DNA of 64,000 bases from Peteryoungia rhizophila (GTDB taxonomy: Bacteria; Pseudomonadota; Alphaproteobacteria; Rhizobiales; Rhizobiaceae), in contig NZ_STGT01000003.1 of the NCBI RefSeq assembly GCF_004912145.1, positions 124,001 to 188,000 of the forward strand, written 5' to 3'. The notes beneath the pieces are model-generated. The model saw nothing but the letters and a program-made list of their open reading frames with translations. It was not told the origin of the DNA and ran no database searches. This document shows positions 28,628-36,966 of the stretch, in pieces. A program made the position numbers and the translations under genes. How positions within the stretch are numbered: position 1 is the first letter of the stretch; every line of letters begins with the position of its first letter.

Positions 28628-28975
28628 TCACTTCTTTTCCATGACGCATTGAAGCGGATGTTCATGTTGCCTGGCGAAATCCATCACCTGTGAGACTTTG
28701 GTTTCGGCGACTTCGTAGGTGAAGACACCACATTCGCCCACTCCATGATTGTGAACATGCAGCATGATGCGGGTGGCGGCTTCCCTGTCCTTCTGGAAGA
28801 AGCGCTCCAGGATATGGATCACGAATTCCATCGGAGTGTAGTCGTCGTTCAGAAGCAGGACGCGATACAGATCTGGCTTCTTCGTCTTCGGCTTGGTGCG
28901 GGTGATCACGGAGGTGCCGCGATTGGCGTTTTCCCCGTCACCCTGGCTTTGCATGAAGACCGGCTTGGCAGTCAT
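28628..28975 (-). CDS. clpS: ATP-dependent Clp protease adaptor ClpS
   Basis: A 115-residue adaptor that hands N-degron substrates to ClpA. The hydrophobic-pocket segment [21 protein letters not shown] and [20 protein letters not shown] are diagnostic. A polar N-terminal extension (about 30 residues) feeds into the ClpA pore. The order clpS-clpA is conserved. Confidence 0.95.
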   Translation of the reverse strand: MTAKPVFMQSQGDGENANRGTSVITRTKPKTKKPDLYRVLLLNDDYTPMEFVIHILERFFQKDREAATRIMLHVHNHGVGECGVFTYEVAETKVSQVMDFARQHEHPLQCVMEKK

Positions 28976-29165
28976 TTCAGTTCATTCTCCGTTGTCCGGC
29001 CGGTTTGCCGTTACACATCGGTGCGGACGAACACTCAGCACAGTAAGGTAGTTCATTATGCGGTGATTTTAAGCCCCCCGGACATCAGTGACGACAATTT
29101 GTCACGAAGCCCGGAAAGGCGAGAAGATTGAACAATCAGGTTATAGCAGCAGCCACAAATGACAA

Positions 29166-29192
29166 GACCGGCCGTGCGGGGCACGGCCGGTC
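29166..29192 (-). terminator. Terminator-like hairpin after the phasin gene
   Basis: Perfect 12-pair stem GACCGGCCGTGC/GCACGGCCGGTC with a 3-base loop, 24 bases after the phasin stop. The T-rich tract on the minus strand is weak (TTGTCATTTG). Confidence 0.7.
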
Positions 29193-29216
29193 TCGAATGT
29201 TACGCGCAAGCTTCGA

Positions 29217-29570
29217 TCAGGCGGCAGCGGCAGCAGACATCGGCGCCATGGCCTTGCCGACAACACCCTCGTAGGGCTTGTAGGCGACCTTGGCGAGCTC
29301 GGCATACATTTCGCCCATCTTGGTCGCTTCTGCGACGAAGCTCTCGTAGGAGGACTTCATGAAGGATGTCTGGAGTTCGAAAGCCGCCTCGACGCTCTTC
29401 ACCGAGGTCAGGGCTTCCATGTAGGACGCCATGTCCTGGAACGACTTCTTGGAGTAATCGCTCGCTTCGGTGGCGATCGCCTGGAAGCCCTTGGTGACCT
29501 CAGAATAATTCTTCAACATGGCTTCCATGGCTTCCTTACCCTTCTTGTTGGCGTCATCAATGTTCAACAT
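29217..29570 (-). CDS. Phasin family protein (PHB granule-associated)
   Basis: A 117-residue amphipathic helical protein of the phasin_2 family. The helix KKGKEAMEAMLKNYSEVTKGFQ and TSFMKSSYESFVAEATKMGEMYAELAK are typical; the C-terminus is Ala/Ser-rich. Phasins coat polyhydroxybutyrate granules made by PhaC, which is encoded about 21 kb away in this window. Strong ribosome-binding site (AAGGAGGATG). Its promoter region holds an inverted repeat that could bind PhaR. Confidence 0.9.
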   Translation of the reverse strand: MLNIDDANKKGKEAMEAMLKNYSEVTKGFQAIATEASDYSKKSFQDMASYMEALTSVKSVEAAFELQTSFMKSSYESFVAEATKMGEMYAELAKVAYKPYEGVVGKAMAPMSAAAAA

Positions 29571-29608
29571 GCGAGCATCCTCCTTGAGTTCGGCATATCA
29601 GATCCCTC

Positions 29609-29637
29609 GAACTTAGCGGTCGCACAAAAATGGTCAA
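29609..29637 (-). promoter_or_regulatory. Candidate sigma-70 promoter of the phasin gene
   Basis: Minus strand: TTGACC (29637-29632) and TAAGTT (29615-29610) with a 16-base spacer. The spacer holds a TTGTGC half-site matching the inverted repeat just upstream. The -10 box is poor, so this is tentative. Confidence 0.35.
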
Positions 29638-29643
29638 GCAAAT

Positions 29644-29658
29644 TTGTGCACCGCACAA
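29644..29658. promoter_or_regulatory. Inverted repeat TTGTGC-N3-GCACAA, candidate PhaR operator
   Basis: A perfect inverted repeat with 6-base arms and a 3-base spacer, 73 bases upstream of the phasin start, with another GCACAA half-site at 29622-29627 inside the candidate promoter. PhaR (AniA) is known to repress phasin genes from TGC/GCA-type palindromes in related bacteria; the assignment is inferred. Confidence 0.45.
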
Positions 29659-29684
29659 CAATCGTCAATTGTAAGCCGGATAAG

Positions 29685-29718
29685 AAAAAAGGGGCCTGTA
29701 CGCCTCGGTACAGCCCCC
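29685..29718 (-). terminator. Rho-independent terminator after the DUF3126 gene
   Basis: Minus strand: GGGGCTGTAC and GTACAGGCCCC arms (one bulged C), followed by TTTTTT. 53 bases after the DUF3126 stop. Confidence 0.88.
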
Positions 29719-29771
29719 TGCTTTAGGTTCATTCGCTCAAATCTCGCCGCCGATTGCAGCGACAGAACGAG

Positions 29772-29978
29772 TTATGTTAGATCGACGTCGAGGATCGCCA
29801 TCGAGAAATTGTAGGAAAGGTCGCCGTCCTCATCATCCTTGAAGACGACGCCGAGAAACTCGTCACCGACGTAGACTTCAGCGGAGTCGTCCTTGCGCGG
29901 GCGCGCCTTCACGCTCATCGTCTCGTTGAAGGTGCGCTTGAAGTAGGCGTCGAGTTTCTTCAGTTCTTCCGGCTTCAC
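29772..29978 (-). CDS. DUF3126 family protein
   Basis: A 68-residue small acidic protein, MKPEELKKLDAYFKRTFNE onward, with a beta-rich second half (EVYVGDEFLGVVFKDDEDGD). It matches the alphaproteobacterial DUF3126 family of unknown function. It is 136 bases downstream of cysE, on the same strand, and closed by a strong terminator. Confidence 0.85.
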   Translation of the reverse strand: MKPEELKKLDAYFKRTFNETMSVKARPRKDDSAEVYVGDEFLGVVFKDDEDGDLSYNFSMAILDVDLT

Positions 29979-30114
29979 ACTGTGTCTCCATGGACTGTTT
30001 TCGGGGAGTGTTTCGAGTTGCGCGCTTGTCGCACGGCCTTTCCGCCGATGTAAAGGCGCAAAGGAAAGTTTGCCCAGACAAGCCGGGCAGATCTCCCATT
30101 ACCGCATTCCAAGC

Positions 30115-30939
30115 TCAGTCGACCGAGGCTATCATCTGGTCCATAGAGCGACTCGGCTCGGCGCATCCCGCCTCGCCGACCACCCGTGCCGGAACCCCTG
30201 CCACCGTCGTGCATTTCGGCACGGGCTTCAGCACCACGGAACCGGCTGCAATACGCGAGCAACTCCCGACCTCGATATTGCCGAGAACCTTGGCCCCTGC
30301 CCCGATCAGAACGCCGTCACCGATCTTCGGATGGCGGTCGGCGCCTTCCTTGCCGGTGCCACCGAGTGTCACACCATGCAGGATGGAGACATTGTCACCG
30401 ATGCGGGCGGTTTCGCCGACCACAAGCCCGGTGGCGTGGTCGAGGAAGATGCCCTTGCCGATGTGAGCGGCTGGGTTGATGTCGGTCTGGAATATGTTGG
30501 AGGAACGGCTCTGCAGGTAGAGTGCGAAGTCACGACGTCCATTGTTCCAAAGCCAATGCGCCAGGCGGTGCGTCTGGATCGCGTGGAAGCCCTTGAAATA
30601 AAGCACCGGCTCCATGAACCGGGTGCAGGCCGGATCGCGATCGTAAACGGCCTGGATATCAACGCGCAGGATCGAGCTCCATTCCGGCCAATCCCTCATC
30701 ATCGCTTCAAAGGCCTGACGCAGGACGATCGCCGGCACGTCCGAGTGGTCCAGCCGCTCGCAGATCCGGTAGATCACACAATCCTCCAAAGAGCGGTGGC
30801 TGAGCACCGTCGAATGGAAGAAGGCCGCCAGCATTGGATCACGATCAGCCGCCACGCGGGCTTCGTGCCGCAGGCTGTCCCAGATCGGGTCCATGGACTT
30901 GACGGTTTCCGTTTTGAGGACGTCGTTGTGTGCGACCAT
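30115..30939 (-). CDS. cysE: Serine O-acetyltransferase CysE
   Basis: A 274-residue acetyltransferase making O-acetylserine for cysteine synthesis. N-terminal helical domain (1-170) with DPMLAAFFHSTVLSHRSLEDC; C-terminal left-handed beta-helix with DINPAAHIGKGIFLDHATGLVVGE, containing the catalytic Asp/His region, and SILHGVTLGGTGKEGADRHPKIGDG, the substrate loop. ATG 30939 has GGAGACC upstream. Divergent from the crotonase-fold gene. Confidence 0.94.
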   Translation of the reverse strand: MVAHNDVLKTETVKSMDPIWDSLRHEARVAADRDPMLAAFFHSTVLSHRSLEDCVIYRICERLDHSDVPAIVLRQAFEAMMRDWPEWSSILRVDIQAVYDRDPACTRFMEPVLYFKGFHAIQTHRLAHWLWNNGRRDFALYLQSRSSNIFQTDINPAAHIGKGIFLDHATGLVVGETARIGDNVSILHGVTLGGTGKEGADRHPKIGDGVLIGAGAKVLGNIEVGSCSRIAAGSVVLKPVPKCTTVAGVPARVVGEAGCAEPSRSMDQMIASVD

Positions 30940-31010
30940 AACAGGTCTCCTCGTTCGTCTTGGAATGGCATTATATAGTCGAACACCGGTCGAACTCAAA
31001 TGGGGCGCGC

Positions 31011-31814
31011 ATGAAACAATCGCACAGCTTTGCCACTGGCTTGATCAAGGCTTTCTGTGAAGCTGGAACGGGGCTTTTGGTCCTCGACAATCCGCAACGG
31101 AAAAATGCGGTGACCGCAGCCATGTGGCGGGCGATACCGGATGCCATCCACTGGCTGCATGTCGATGCGGGTGCTCGCGTCATCGTTTTGACCGGCGGCG
31201 GCCATGCGGACTTCAGCGCCGGCGCAGATATTTCGGAATTTACCGAATTACGGAAGGATGCTGCGACGGCCCGCATCTATGAGGCGTCGAACAGCCGTAC
31301 TTTTGCCGCCATCCGTGAAGCGCCCGTGCCCGTCATCGCCGCGGTCCGCGGGATCTGTTATGGCGGCGGCTTCGGTCTGGCCGCAGCCGCCGACCTGCGG
31401 CTCGCCTCCTCAGACGCCGTGTTCGCGGTTCCCGCCGCAAGGCTCGGCCTCGCCTATCCAGCCGACGCCATACAGGATTTCGTCCGGGGACTGGGTAGCC
31501 AACTGGCACGCCGCGCGCTCTTCACCGGTGCAGCGCTCAAGGCATCGGAGCTTCTCGCAAGCGGCTTCCTGTCGGACGTGACCGGGCCAGAGGACCTGGA
31601 TCAACGCGCGCAGGTCCTCGCAGATACGATCGCGGCCAATGCTCCCCTGTCGCTGCGGGCCTCGAAGCTCGCCTTGCGGGCCGTCGAACAAGGCGATGAC
31701 GATCTGCTGCGCGAGGCCGAGATCATCGGCGCCTCGACCTTCGAGAGCGCGGATTATCGCGAGGGCCGGAACGCCTTCGCAGAGCGCCGCCGGCCGGTTT
31801 TTTCCGGGCGCTGA
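31011..31814 (+). CDS. Enoyl-CoA hydratase/isomerase (crotonase-fold) protein lacking both hydratase glutamates
   Basis: A 267-residue crotonase-superfamily protein. The CoA-binding and oxyanion segments are present: GGGHADFSAGADISEF and the RGICYGGGFGL helix start. In rat mitochondrial hydratase the two catalytic glutamates lie in GGGCEL and QPEI; here the matching positions read GGGFGL (Gly) and VPAARLG (Ala). The protein is therefore unlikely to be a classical hydratase and may be a different crotonase (isomerase, thioesterase or C-C hydrolase). Start ATG 31011 follows GGGGCGCGC without a clear SD. Convergent, 3 bases before the next gene's stop. Confidence 0.85.
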   Translation: MKQSHSFATGLIKAFCEAGTGLLVLDNPQRKNAVTAAMWRAIPDAIHWLHVDAGARVIVLTGGGHADFSAGADISEFTELRKDAATARIYEASNSRTFAAIREAPVPVIAAVRGICYGGGFGLAAAADLRLASSDAVFAVPAARLGLAYPADAIQDFVRGLGSQLARRALFTGAALKASELLASGFLSDVTGPEDLDQRAQVLADTIAANAPLSLRASKLALRAVEQGDDDLLREAEIIGASTFESADYREGRNAFAERRRPVFSGR

Positions 31815-31817
31815 GGG

Positions 31818-32603
31818 TCAGCGCGCCGCAAGTTCGGCGTAGAAATCCAGTGCGGCCTTCTTGAAGACGCGGTCTCCGACGGCGAGCATGTGGTCCCGGT
31901 TCGGGATGTCGAGAGCTACGGCGCGCGGCATCAGTTCGGCCAACTCATGCGGAGAGCCGGCAATGTCATCCTTCGTTCCCACGCCAATCAGCGTCGGGAT
32001 CTCGACCTTTGCGATGTCCTCACGTCGTACCAGATCCCGCGATGTTCTGATGCAAGCAGCGAGCGCCAGCCGGTCCGACTTCGTCTGGTCGGCGAAAGCG
32101 CGGAACATGCGCCCACGTTCATGGTCCACGTCGTCCAGCGACGGGGCGAGCAGCGCGTCGGCGATCGGATCCCAATCGCCCACACCATCGCACATGCCGA
32201 TGCCCAGACCACCGAAGACCAGCGAGCGTACGCGGTCGGGATGCTCGATCGCGAGGAAGGCGGAAATGCGCGCCCCCATCGAATAGCCGATGACATGGGC
32301 GTCGGCGATGCCGAGATGGGTGAGCAGAGCGGCGGCGTCTCCAGCCATGGACGACGGATGATAGGCTTCCGGATCATGCGGTTTGGCGCTTGCACCATGG
32401 CCGCGATTGTCGAGCGCGATCACGCGGTAACCGGCATCGCCCAGCGTGCGCAACCAGCCGGGATAGACCCAGTTGACGTTTGCCGAGGATGCGAACCCGT
32501 GAATCAGCAGGATCGGCTCACCGGCCGGTTCGCCATCGTCGAAATAGGCGAGTTCGAGGCCTTCGTTGCGGAAGTTGGAAAACGGCGGCGCGTCGAGATT
32601 CAT
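31818..32603 (-). CDS. Alpha/beta hydrolase
   Basis: A 261-residue alpha/beta hydrolase. The oxyanion HG motif is in LLIHGFASS, the nucleophile elbow is GYSMGA (Ser), an acid candidate is in GTKDDIAG, and the histidine is in NRDHMLAVGD. No signal peptide. Close to haloperoxidase/3-oxoadipate lactonase-like esterases, but the substrate cannot be read from sequence. Convergent with the crotonase-fold gene. Confidence 0.88.
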   Translation of the reverse strand: MNLDAPPFSNFRNEGLELAYFDDGEPAGEPILLIHGFASSANVNWVYPGWLRTLGDAGYRVIALDNRGHGASAKPHDPEAYHPSSMAGDAAALLTHLGIADAHVIGYSMGARISAFLAIEHPDRVRSLVFGGLGIGMCDGVGDWDPIADALLAPSLDDVDHERGRMFRAFADQTKSDRLALAACIRTSRDLVRREDIAKVEIPTLIGVGTKDDIAGSPHELAELMPRAVALDIPNRDHMLAVGDRVFKKAALDFYAELAAR

Positions 32604-32768
32604 GAAGTGGTCCTTATGGCCTTGGGGCCGCAACCATAGCCAACAGCTTCCTGACATCAATTGCCGCAGGCGGATTTTCTGTGACTTTTGCCCGCTGCCG
32701 GCTCTACACTTTTCGCAAGGACGGCGCTAATGTCCGCGCAAATTCGCAAAGCATTCTCGGAGCAAGAC

Positions 32769-33014
32769 ATGGCCGGCCACAGCATTCCCCATTTCCAGAA
32801 CGACGGCGGTCATCGCGTGATCGAAGTCGGCGTGAAGGAATTCATGTGCACCGGCGCCTCCGTGCCGTACGACCATCCGCATATCTTCATCGACATGGGG
32901 CATGACAACGAAAAGGTCTGCTCCTACTGCTCGACGCTCTTCCGCTACAATCCGAGCCTGAAGGCCGAACAGACCAACCCGCCCGGCTGCGTCTTCCACG
33001 TCAAGGCGGCGTGA
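32769..33014 (+). CDS. Zinc-finger protein related to complex I subunit NDUFS6
   Basis: An 81-residue CHCC-type zinc-finger protein: the Cys-x-n-His pattern FMCTGAS..DHPHIFIDM then KVCSYCSTLF, ending PGCVFHVKAA. This is the domain of the mitochondrial complex I accessory subunit NDUFS6, found as a free small protein in alphaproteobacteria. ATG 32769 has GGAGCAAGAC upstream. It lies 28 bases before the FAD monooxygenase gene. Confidence 0.83.
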   Translation: MAGHSIPHFQNDGGHRVIEVGVKEFMCTGASVPYDHPHIFIDMGHDNEKVCSYCSTLFRYNPSLKAEQTNPPGCVFHVKAA

Positions 33015-33042
33015 CCGCGGCGTCACGATCGGCATAACTCCC

Positions 33043-34206
33043 ATGTCCATCAAGCACGCCGCCATTGTCGGAGCCGGGGTGGCAGGCCTGACGGCTGCCC
33101 TTTCTCTCGCACGAAAGGGCATTTCATCCGACATTATCGAGCAGGCACCACAACTGGGGGAGGTCGGCGCGGGCCTGCAACTCTCACCGAATGCCACGCG
33201 AGTGCTCGATTCTCTCGGTGTGCTTGCCGAACTCGAACGCCACTGGTTCGAGCCTCGCTCCATAAGCCTCGTCTCCGGCAAGGATCTCAGGCACCTCGCC
33301 GAAGTTCCGGCCGGTGACTTCGCTCGGAAGCGCTGGGGCCACCCCTATGGCGTCCTGCATCGCTCAACGCTGCAGCAGGGCTTGCTGCGCGCCGCGCTCA
33401 ATCAACCTCTCTGCCACCTGCATCTCGGCCAACGCGTTCAGGGAATCGGGGCGGATGCGCTGGCCTCGATCACCGATCGAAAGCCGGACCTCGTCATCGG
33501 TGCCGATGGTGCCTGGTCGGTCGCCCGGGAGGCCGTCGCCGGCAGCCCCAGCGTCAGCTTCTCCGGCAACATCGCCTGGCGCTTCACCATCGCCCGGGAT
33601 GCCGCCCCCGCGTTTCTGTCGCGAAACGGTGTGACGGCCTATCTTGGCGCCAAAGCACATCTCGTGAGCTATCCGCTGAAGGAAATCGACGGTTTCAATC
33701 TCGTGGCGATCGCCGCCGGTACGAGGAGCGACGAGAGCTGGGCGATCGATGCGGATGCAGCGCGGCGGGCCATGCTGCTCGAACAATTCTCAGGCTGGCA
33801 TCGCGACATCAGGACAATTCTCGCCGGCGCGGAGAAGCCGACCTTCTGGCCGCTCTACCAGGCTTCGGACGGCAATTGGCACAATGGTCGGGATACCGTG
33901 CTGATCGGTGATGCGGCTCACGCGATGATGCCATTCTCCGCCCAGGGGGCAGCGATGGCCATCGAGGACGCGTTTTCGCTCGCGGCCCACGTCGCGCGCG
34001 CGCCCATGCCCTCAGCGCTCGCGAGTTTTTCGACCGAGCGCAAGGCGCGTGCCGCCCGGGTCAAGACCCGCGGAGATTTCAACCGCTTCGCCTATCACGC
34101 CCGTGGTCCTTTCCGGATCGGGCGCGATCTCGTGCTGTCCCTGCGCCCCCCAGAAAAGCTCGCCGCCGATCTAGACTGGCTCTATGGCCACCAGATCGGC
34201 GACTGA
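33043..34206 (+). CDS. FAD-dependent aromatic-type monooxygenase (salicylate hydroxylase-like)
   Basis: A 387-residue class A flavoprotein monooxygenase. The dinucleotide motif is VGAGVAGLTAALSLA (residues 7-21), the middle motif is DLVIGADGAWS, and the FAD ribityl-binding motif is LIGDAAHAMMPFSAQGAAMAIEDA. These place it with salicylate/3-hydroxybenzoate hydroxylases and UbiH-like enzymes; the substrate is unknown. No aromatic-degradation genes are adjacent. Confidence 0.88.
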   Translation: MSIKHAAIVGAGVAGLTAALSLARKGISSDIIEQAPQLGEVGAGLQLSPNATRVLDSLGVLAELERHWFEPRSISLVSGKDLRHLAEVPAGDFARKRWGHPYGVLHRSTLQQGLLRAALNQPLCHLHLGQRVQGIGADALASITDRKPDLVIGADGAWSVAREAVAGSPSVSFSGNIAWRFTIARDAAPAFLSRNGVTAYLGAKAHLVSYPLKEIDGFNLVAIAAGTRSDESWAIDADAARRAMLLEQFSGWHRDIRTILAGAEKPTFWPLYQASDGNWHNGRDTVLIGDAAHAMMPFSAQGAAMAIEDAFSLAAHVARAPMPSALASFSTERKARAARVKTRGDFNRFAYHARGPFRIGRDLVLSLRPPEKLAADLDWLYGHQIGD

Positions 34207-34222
34207 TAGCTGGCCTTGTTCG

Positions 34223-35413
34223 TCAGACGGCCGCCGCCGCAGCAAAACCACGGTCTAGATCGGCCATGATGTCCTCGACATTCTCCAGGCCGATCTGCAG
34301 ACGGATCACGGCACCATCGGTCGGGCCCTTGCGGATCTTGCGGTCCTCGAGATTCACCTGCACCGCCAGGCTTTCATATCCGCCCCAGGACCAGCCGAGG
34401 CCGAAGATCTGCAGCGCATCGAGGAAGGCATGCGCCTTCGGCTTGATCCTGTCCGGCGACGGCGCGGGCAGCACGAAGGAAAAGACGCCGCTTGCCCCCT
34501 TGAAGTCGCGCTTCCAGATGGCATGCCCCGGGAAGGATTCGAGCGCCGGATGCAGGACACGCGCCACGTCATCGCGTGCCTCAAGCCAACGCGCGACCGA
34601 GAGAGCGCTCTTGTAGTGATGCTCGAGACGGAGACCCATGGTGCGCAGGCCGCGCAGGATCTGGTAGCTGTCATCGGGGGCGCCGCAGATGCCAAGCGTG
34701 ATGTTGGCTTCCTTGAGCACCTGCCAGTGTTTCGCATTGGCCGAGACGGTGCCCATCAGGATGTCCGAATGGCCCGACGGATACTTGGTCGCGGCATGGA
34801 TCGTCACGTCGGCGCCGAAATCGAGCGCCTTGAAGTAGAGCGGCGTTGCCCAGGTGTTGTCGATGGTCACCACGCAGCCATGTTTGTGAGCCGCCTCGGA
34901 GATCGCGCAAATATCCTGCATCTCCATCGTGTTGGAACCGGGCGCTTCGGTGTGCACGAGCTTTGTGCTCGGCCGGATCAGGCGCTCGATGTCGGCGCCG
35001 ATCTCCGGATCGTAATATTCAACCTCGACGCCGAGCCGGGTCAGCATCGTGTCGCAAAAGTGGCGGCAAGGCGAATAGACAGAATCGACGATGAGCGCGT
35101 GGTCGCCCGCCGACAGGAAGGCGAGGAAGGGCACGGTGATCGCTGCCAGACCCGACGGAACCAAGATCGTGCCGGCCGAGCCTTCGAGCTCGTCGATCGC
35201 ACGACAAAGGGCATCCGTGGTCGGCGTGCCCCGGGTTCCATAGGTGTAAGGCTGTGAACGCGTTTCCATCGCCCTCGCATTGGGAAAGAGAACCGTCGAG
35301 GCATGAACGACCGGCGGATTGACGAAGCCGTGGTAGTCACTCGGATCATAGCCGATATGGCACAGTTTCGTGTCGGTGCCGGCGGTAGCCAGCCAGTCTT
35401 TGGATTTGCTCAT
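34223..35413 (-). CDS. metC: Cystathionine beta-lyase MetC
   Basis: A 396-residue Cys/Met-metabolism PLP enzyme. The lysine that binds PLP is in HAATKYPSGHSD; the phosphate-binding and Tyr residues are in the YTYGTRGTPTT segment. The second-half motif GGYESLAVQ with GxIRLQIGLE is typical of cystathionine beta-lyases, which make homocysteine from cystathionine. ATG 35413 chosen from the family length. It is divergent from aapJ, an arrangement known in Rhizobium. Confidence 0.9.
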   Translation of the reverse strand: MSKSKDWLATAGTDTKLCHIGYDPSDYHGFVNPPVVHASTVLFPNARAMETRSQPYTYGTRGTPTTDALCRAIDELEGSAGTILVPSGLAAITVPFLAFLSAGDHALIVDSVYSPCRHFCDTMLTRLGVEVEYYDPEIGADIERLIRPSTKLVHTEAPGSNTMEMQDICAISEAAHKHGCVVTIDNTWATPLYFKALDFGADVTIHAATKYPSGHSDILMGTVSANAKHWQVLKEANITLGICGAPDDSYQILRGLRTMGLRLEHHYKSALSVARWLEARDDVARVLHPALESFPGHAIWKRDFKGASGVFSFVLPAPSPDRIKPKAHAFLDALQIFGLGWSWGGYESLAVQVNLEDRKIRKGPTDGAVIRLQIGLENVEDIMADLDRGFAAAAAV

Positions 35414-35769
35414 GGATTGCGATTCCTCACGCTCAGATACCCTGGTTTTCGCGCTTGAGACAGAGGCGGTCAAGTTGCACAATTCTGTGATCCGAAACGC
35501 AAGTCTTGCAGTTCACGCATATGAGCACAGGCAAAAAGGCGTGATTTTCATCACTTCGGGCTAAAAACCACACATTTTTGCCTATTTGGAGGGCGAATTT
35601 GGCAAAATCGCGCTTTTGTGGCCGATCTGCGGCATAAAGACTTGACCCTGCAAGCATTTGCGACTGAGATATGAAGGCTCGCACCGGGAGGCCGTGAGCC
35701 GACGCGCGCTGCCGGATTTGGGCAGCAGGCCGTCGCTGGCATACAACAAGAGAAAAAAGGTTGGGAAAA
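35414..35769. other. metC-aapJ divergent control region
   Basis: 356 bases without a gene. It contains an inverted repeat GTGAT-TTTC-ATCAC (35541-35554), a candidate aapJ promoter at 35641, and AT-rich segments around 35565-35610. I checked for a SAM-II riboswitch before metC and did not see its conserved core. Binding sites for a general nitrogen or Lrp-type regulator are plausible but not identified. Confidence 0.5.
35641..35669 (+). promoter_or_regulatory. Candidate promoter of the aap operon
   Basis: CTTGAC (35641-35646), a perfect rhizobial -35 box, with CTGAGA after a 17-base spacer; an alternative -10, GAGATA, lies two bases further on. The start codon is about 100 bases downstream. 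Confidence 0.45.
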
Positions 35770-36798
35770 ATGAACAACAAGTTCCTGTCAGCCGCCATTG
35801 GCGCTGCGGTCCTGGGTTTTGGCGCGTCCGCAGCTTCCGCTGCGGTGCTCGATGACGTGAAGGCCAAGGGTTTCGTACAGTGCGGCGTGAACACGGGTCT
35901 GGCCGGCTTTGCTTCGCCGGACGCAGCTGGTAATTGGACCGGCTTCGACGTCGATTACTGCAAGGCCGTTGCCGCCGCAGTCTTCGGCGATGCCACCAAG
36001 GTGAAGTACACGCCGACCACCGCTCAGAGCCGCTTCACGGCACTGCAGTCCGGCGAAGTCGACATGCTCGCCCGTAACACCACCTGGACCATCAGCCGCG
36101 ACACCGCGCTCGGCTTCAACTTCCGCACCGTCAACTACTATGACGGCCAGGGCTTCATGGTCACCAAGGGCCTGAACGTCAACTCTGCCCTGGAACTCTC
36201 CGGCGCCGCCGTCTGCGTTCAGTCGGGCACCACGACCGAACTGAACCTCGCCGACTACTTCCAGGCCAACAACCTCGAATACAAGCCGGTCGTTTTCGAA
36301 AAGCTCGAAGAAGTCAACGCTGCCTATCAGGCCGGCCGTTGCGACGTCTACACGACTGACCAGTCGGGCCTTTATTCGCTGCGTCTGACGCTCACCAACC
36401 CGGATGATCACGTCATTCTGCCGGAAATCATCTCGAAGGAGCCGCTTGGCCCGGCCGTTCGCCAGGGTGACGACCAGTGGTTCGACATCGTTTCTTGGAC
36501 GCATTACGCTCTGGTACAGGCCGAAGAATTCGGCATCACCCAGGCAAACGTCGACGAGATCAAGTCCTCCACGACCAACCCTGATATCAAGCGCTTCCTC
36601 GGCTCCGAAGCCGACACCAAGATCGGTACCGACCTCGGCCTGACCAATGACTGGGCCTACAACATCATCAAGGGCGTCGGTAACTACGGTGAAGTGTTCG
36701 AGCGCAACATCGGCGCCAGCACCCCGCTCAAGATCGAACGCGGCGTGAACGCGCTGTGGACCAAGGGTGGCCTGCAGTACGCACCGCCGGTCCGCTAA
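35770..36798 (+). CDS. aapJ: General L-amino acid ABC transporter substrate-binding protein AapJ
   Basis: A 342-residue periplasmic binding protein with a cleaved signal peptide (residues 1-23, ASA). LDDVKAKGFVQCGVNTGLAGF, WTGFDVDYCKAVAAAVFGD and DMLARNTTWT are typical of the AapJ/BztA group, which binds many L-amino acids. First gene of aapJQMP; a strong hairpin follows its stop and probably gives it higher mRNA level than the permease genes. Confidence 0.94.
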   Translation: MNNKFLSAAIGAAVLGFGASAASAAVLDDVKAKGFVQCGVNTGLAGFASPDAAGNWTGFDVDYCKAVAAAVFGDATKVKYTPTTAQSRFTALQSGEVDMLARNTTWTISRDTALGFNFRTVNYYDGQGFMVTKGLNVNSALELSGAAVCVQSGTTTELNLADYFQANNLEYKPVVFEKLEEVNAAYQAGRCDVYTTDQSGLYSLRLTLTNPDDHVILPEIISKEPLGPAVRQGDDQWFDIVSWTHYALVQAEEFGITQANVDEIKSSTTNPDIKRFLGSEADTKIGTDLGLTNDWAYNIIKGVGNYGEVFERNIGASTPLKIERGVNALWTKGGLQYAPPVR

Positions 36799-36814
36799 GA
36801 CCTGACTGACGATT

Positions 36815-36838
36815 GCGAGGCGGCGAAAGCCGCCTCGC
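36815..36838 (+). other. Hairpin between aapJ and aapQ
   Basis: Perfect 10-pair stem GCGAGGCGGC/GCCGCCTCGC with a GAAA tetraloop, 16 bases after the aapJ stop. No T run follows, so it most likely protects the aapJ message from 3' decay or stops part of the transcripts. Confidence 0.75.
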
Positions 36839-36966
36839 GCATATCGGGACCACGTGTTCAGACCGGCACACACGCTGTGGTCAGCAGCGACATTAGAGAA
36901 TGCCGGCTGTCTTGAAAAACCAATAACAGTTTAGGGCTCAAAGAAGCCTCGGGGATTTGGCACAGC

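Noticed and set aside
35414..35620. Possible SAM-II riboswitch upstream of metC
   Set aside because: SAM-II elements precede met genes in alphaproteobacteria, but the conserved core bases are not seen here.
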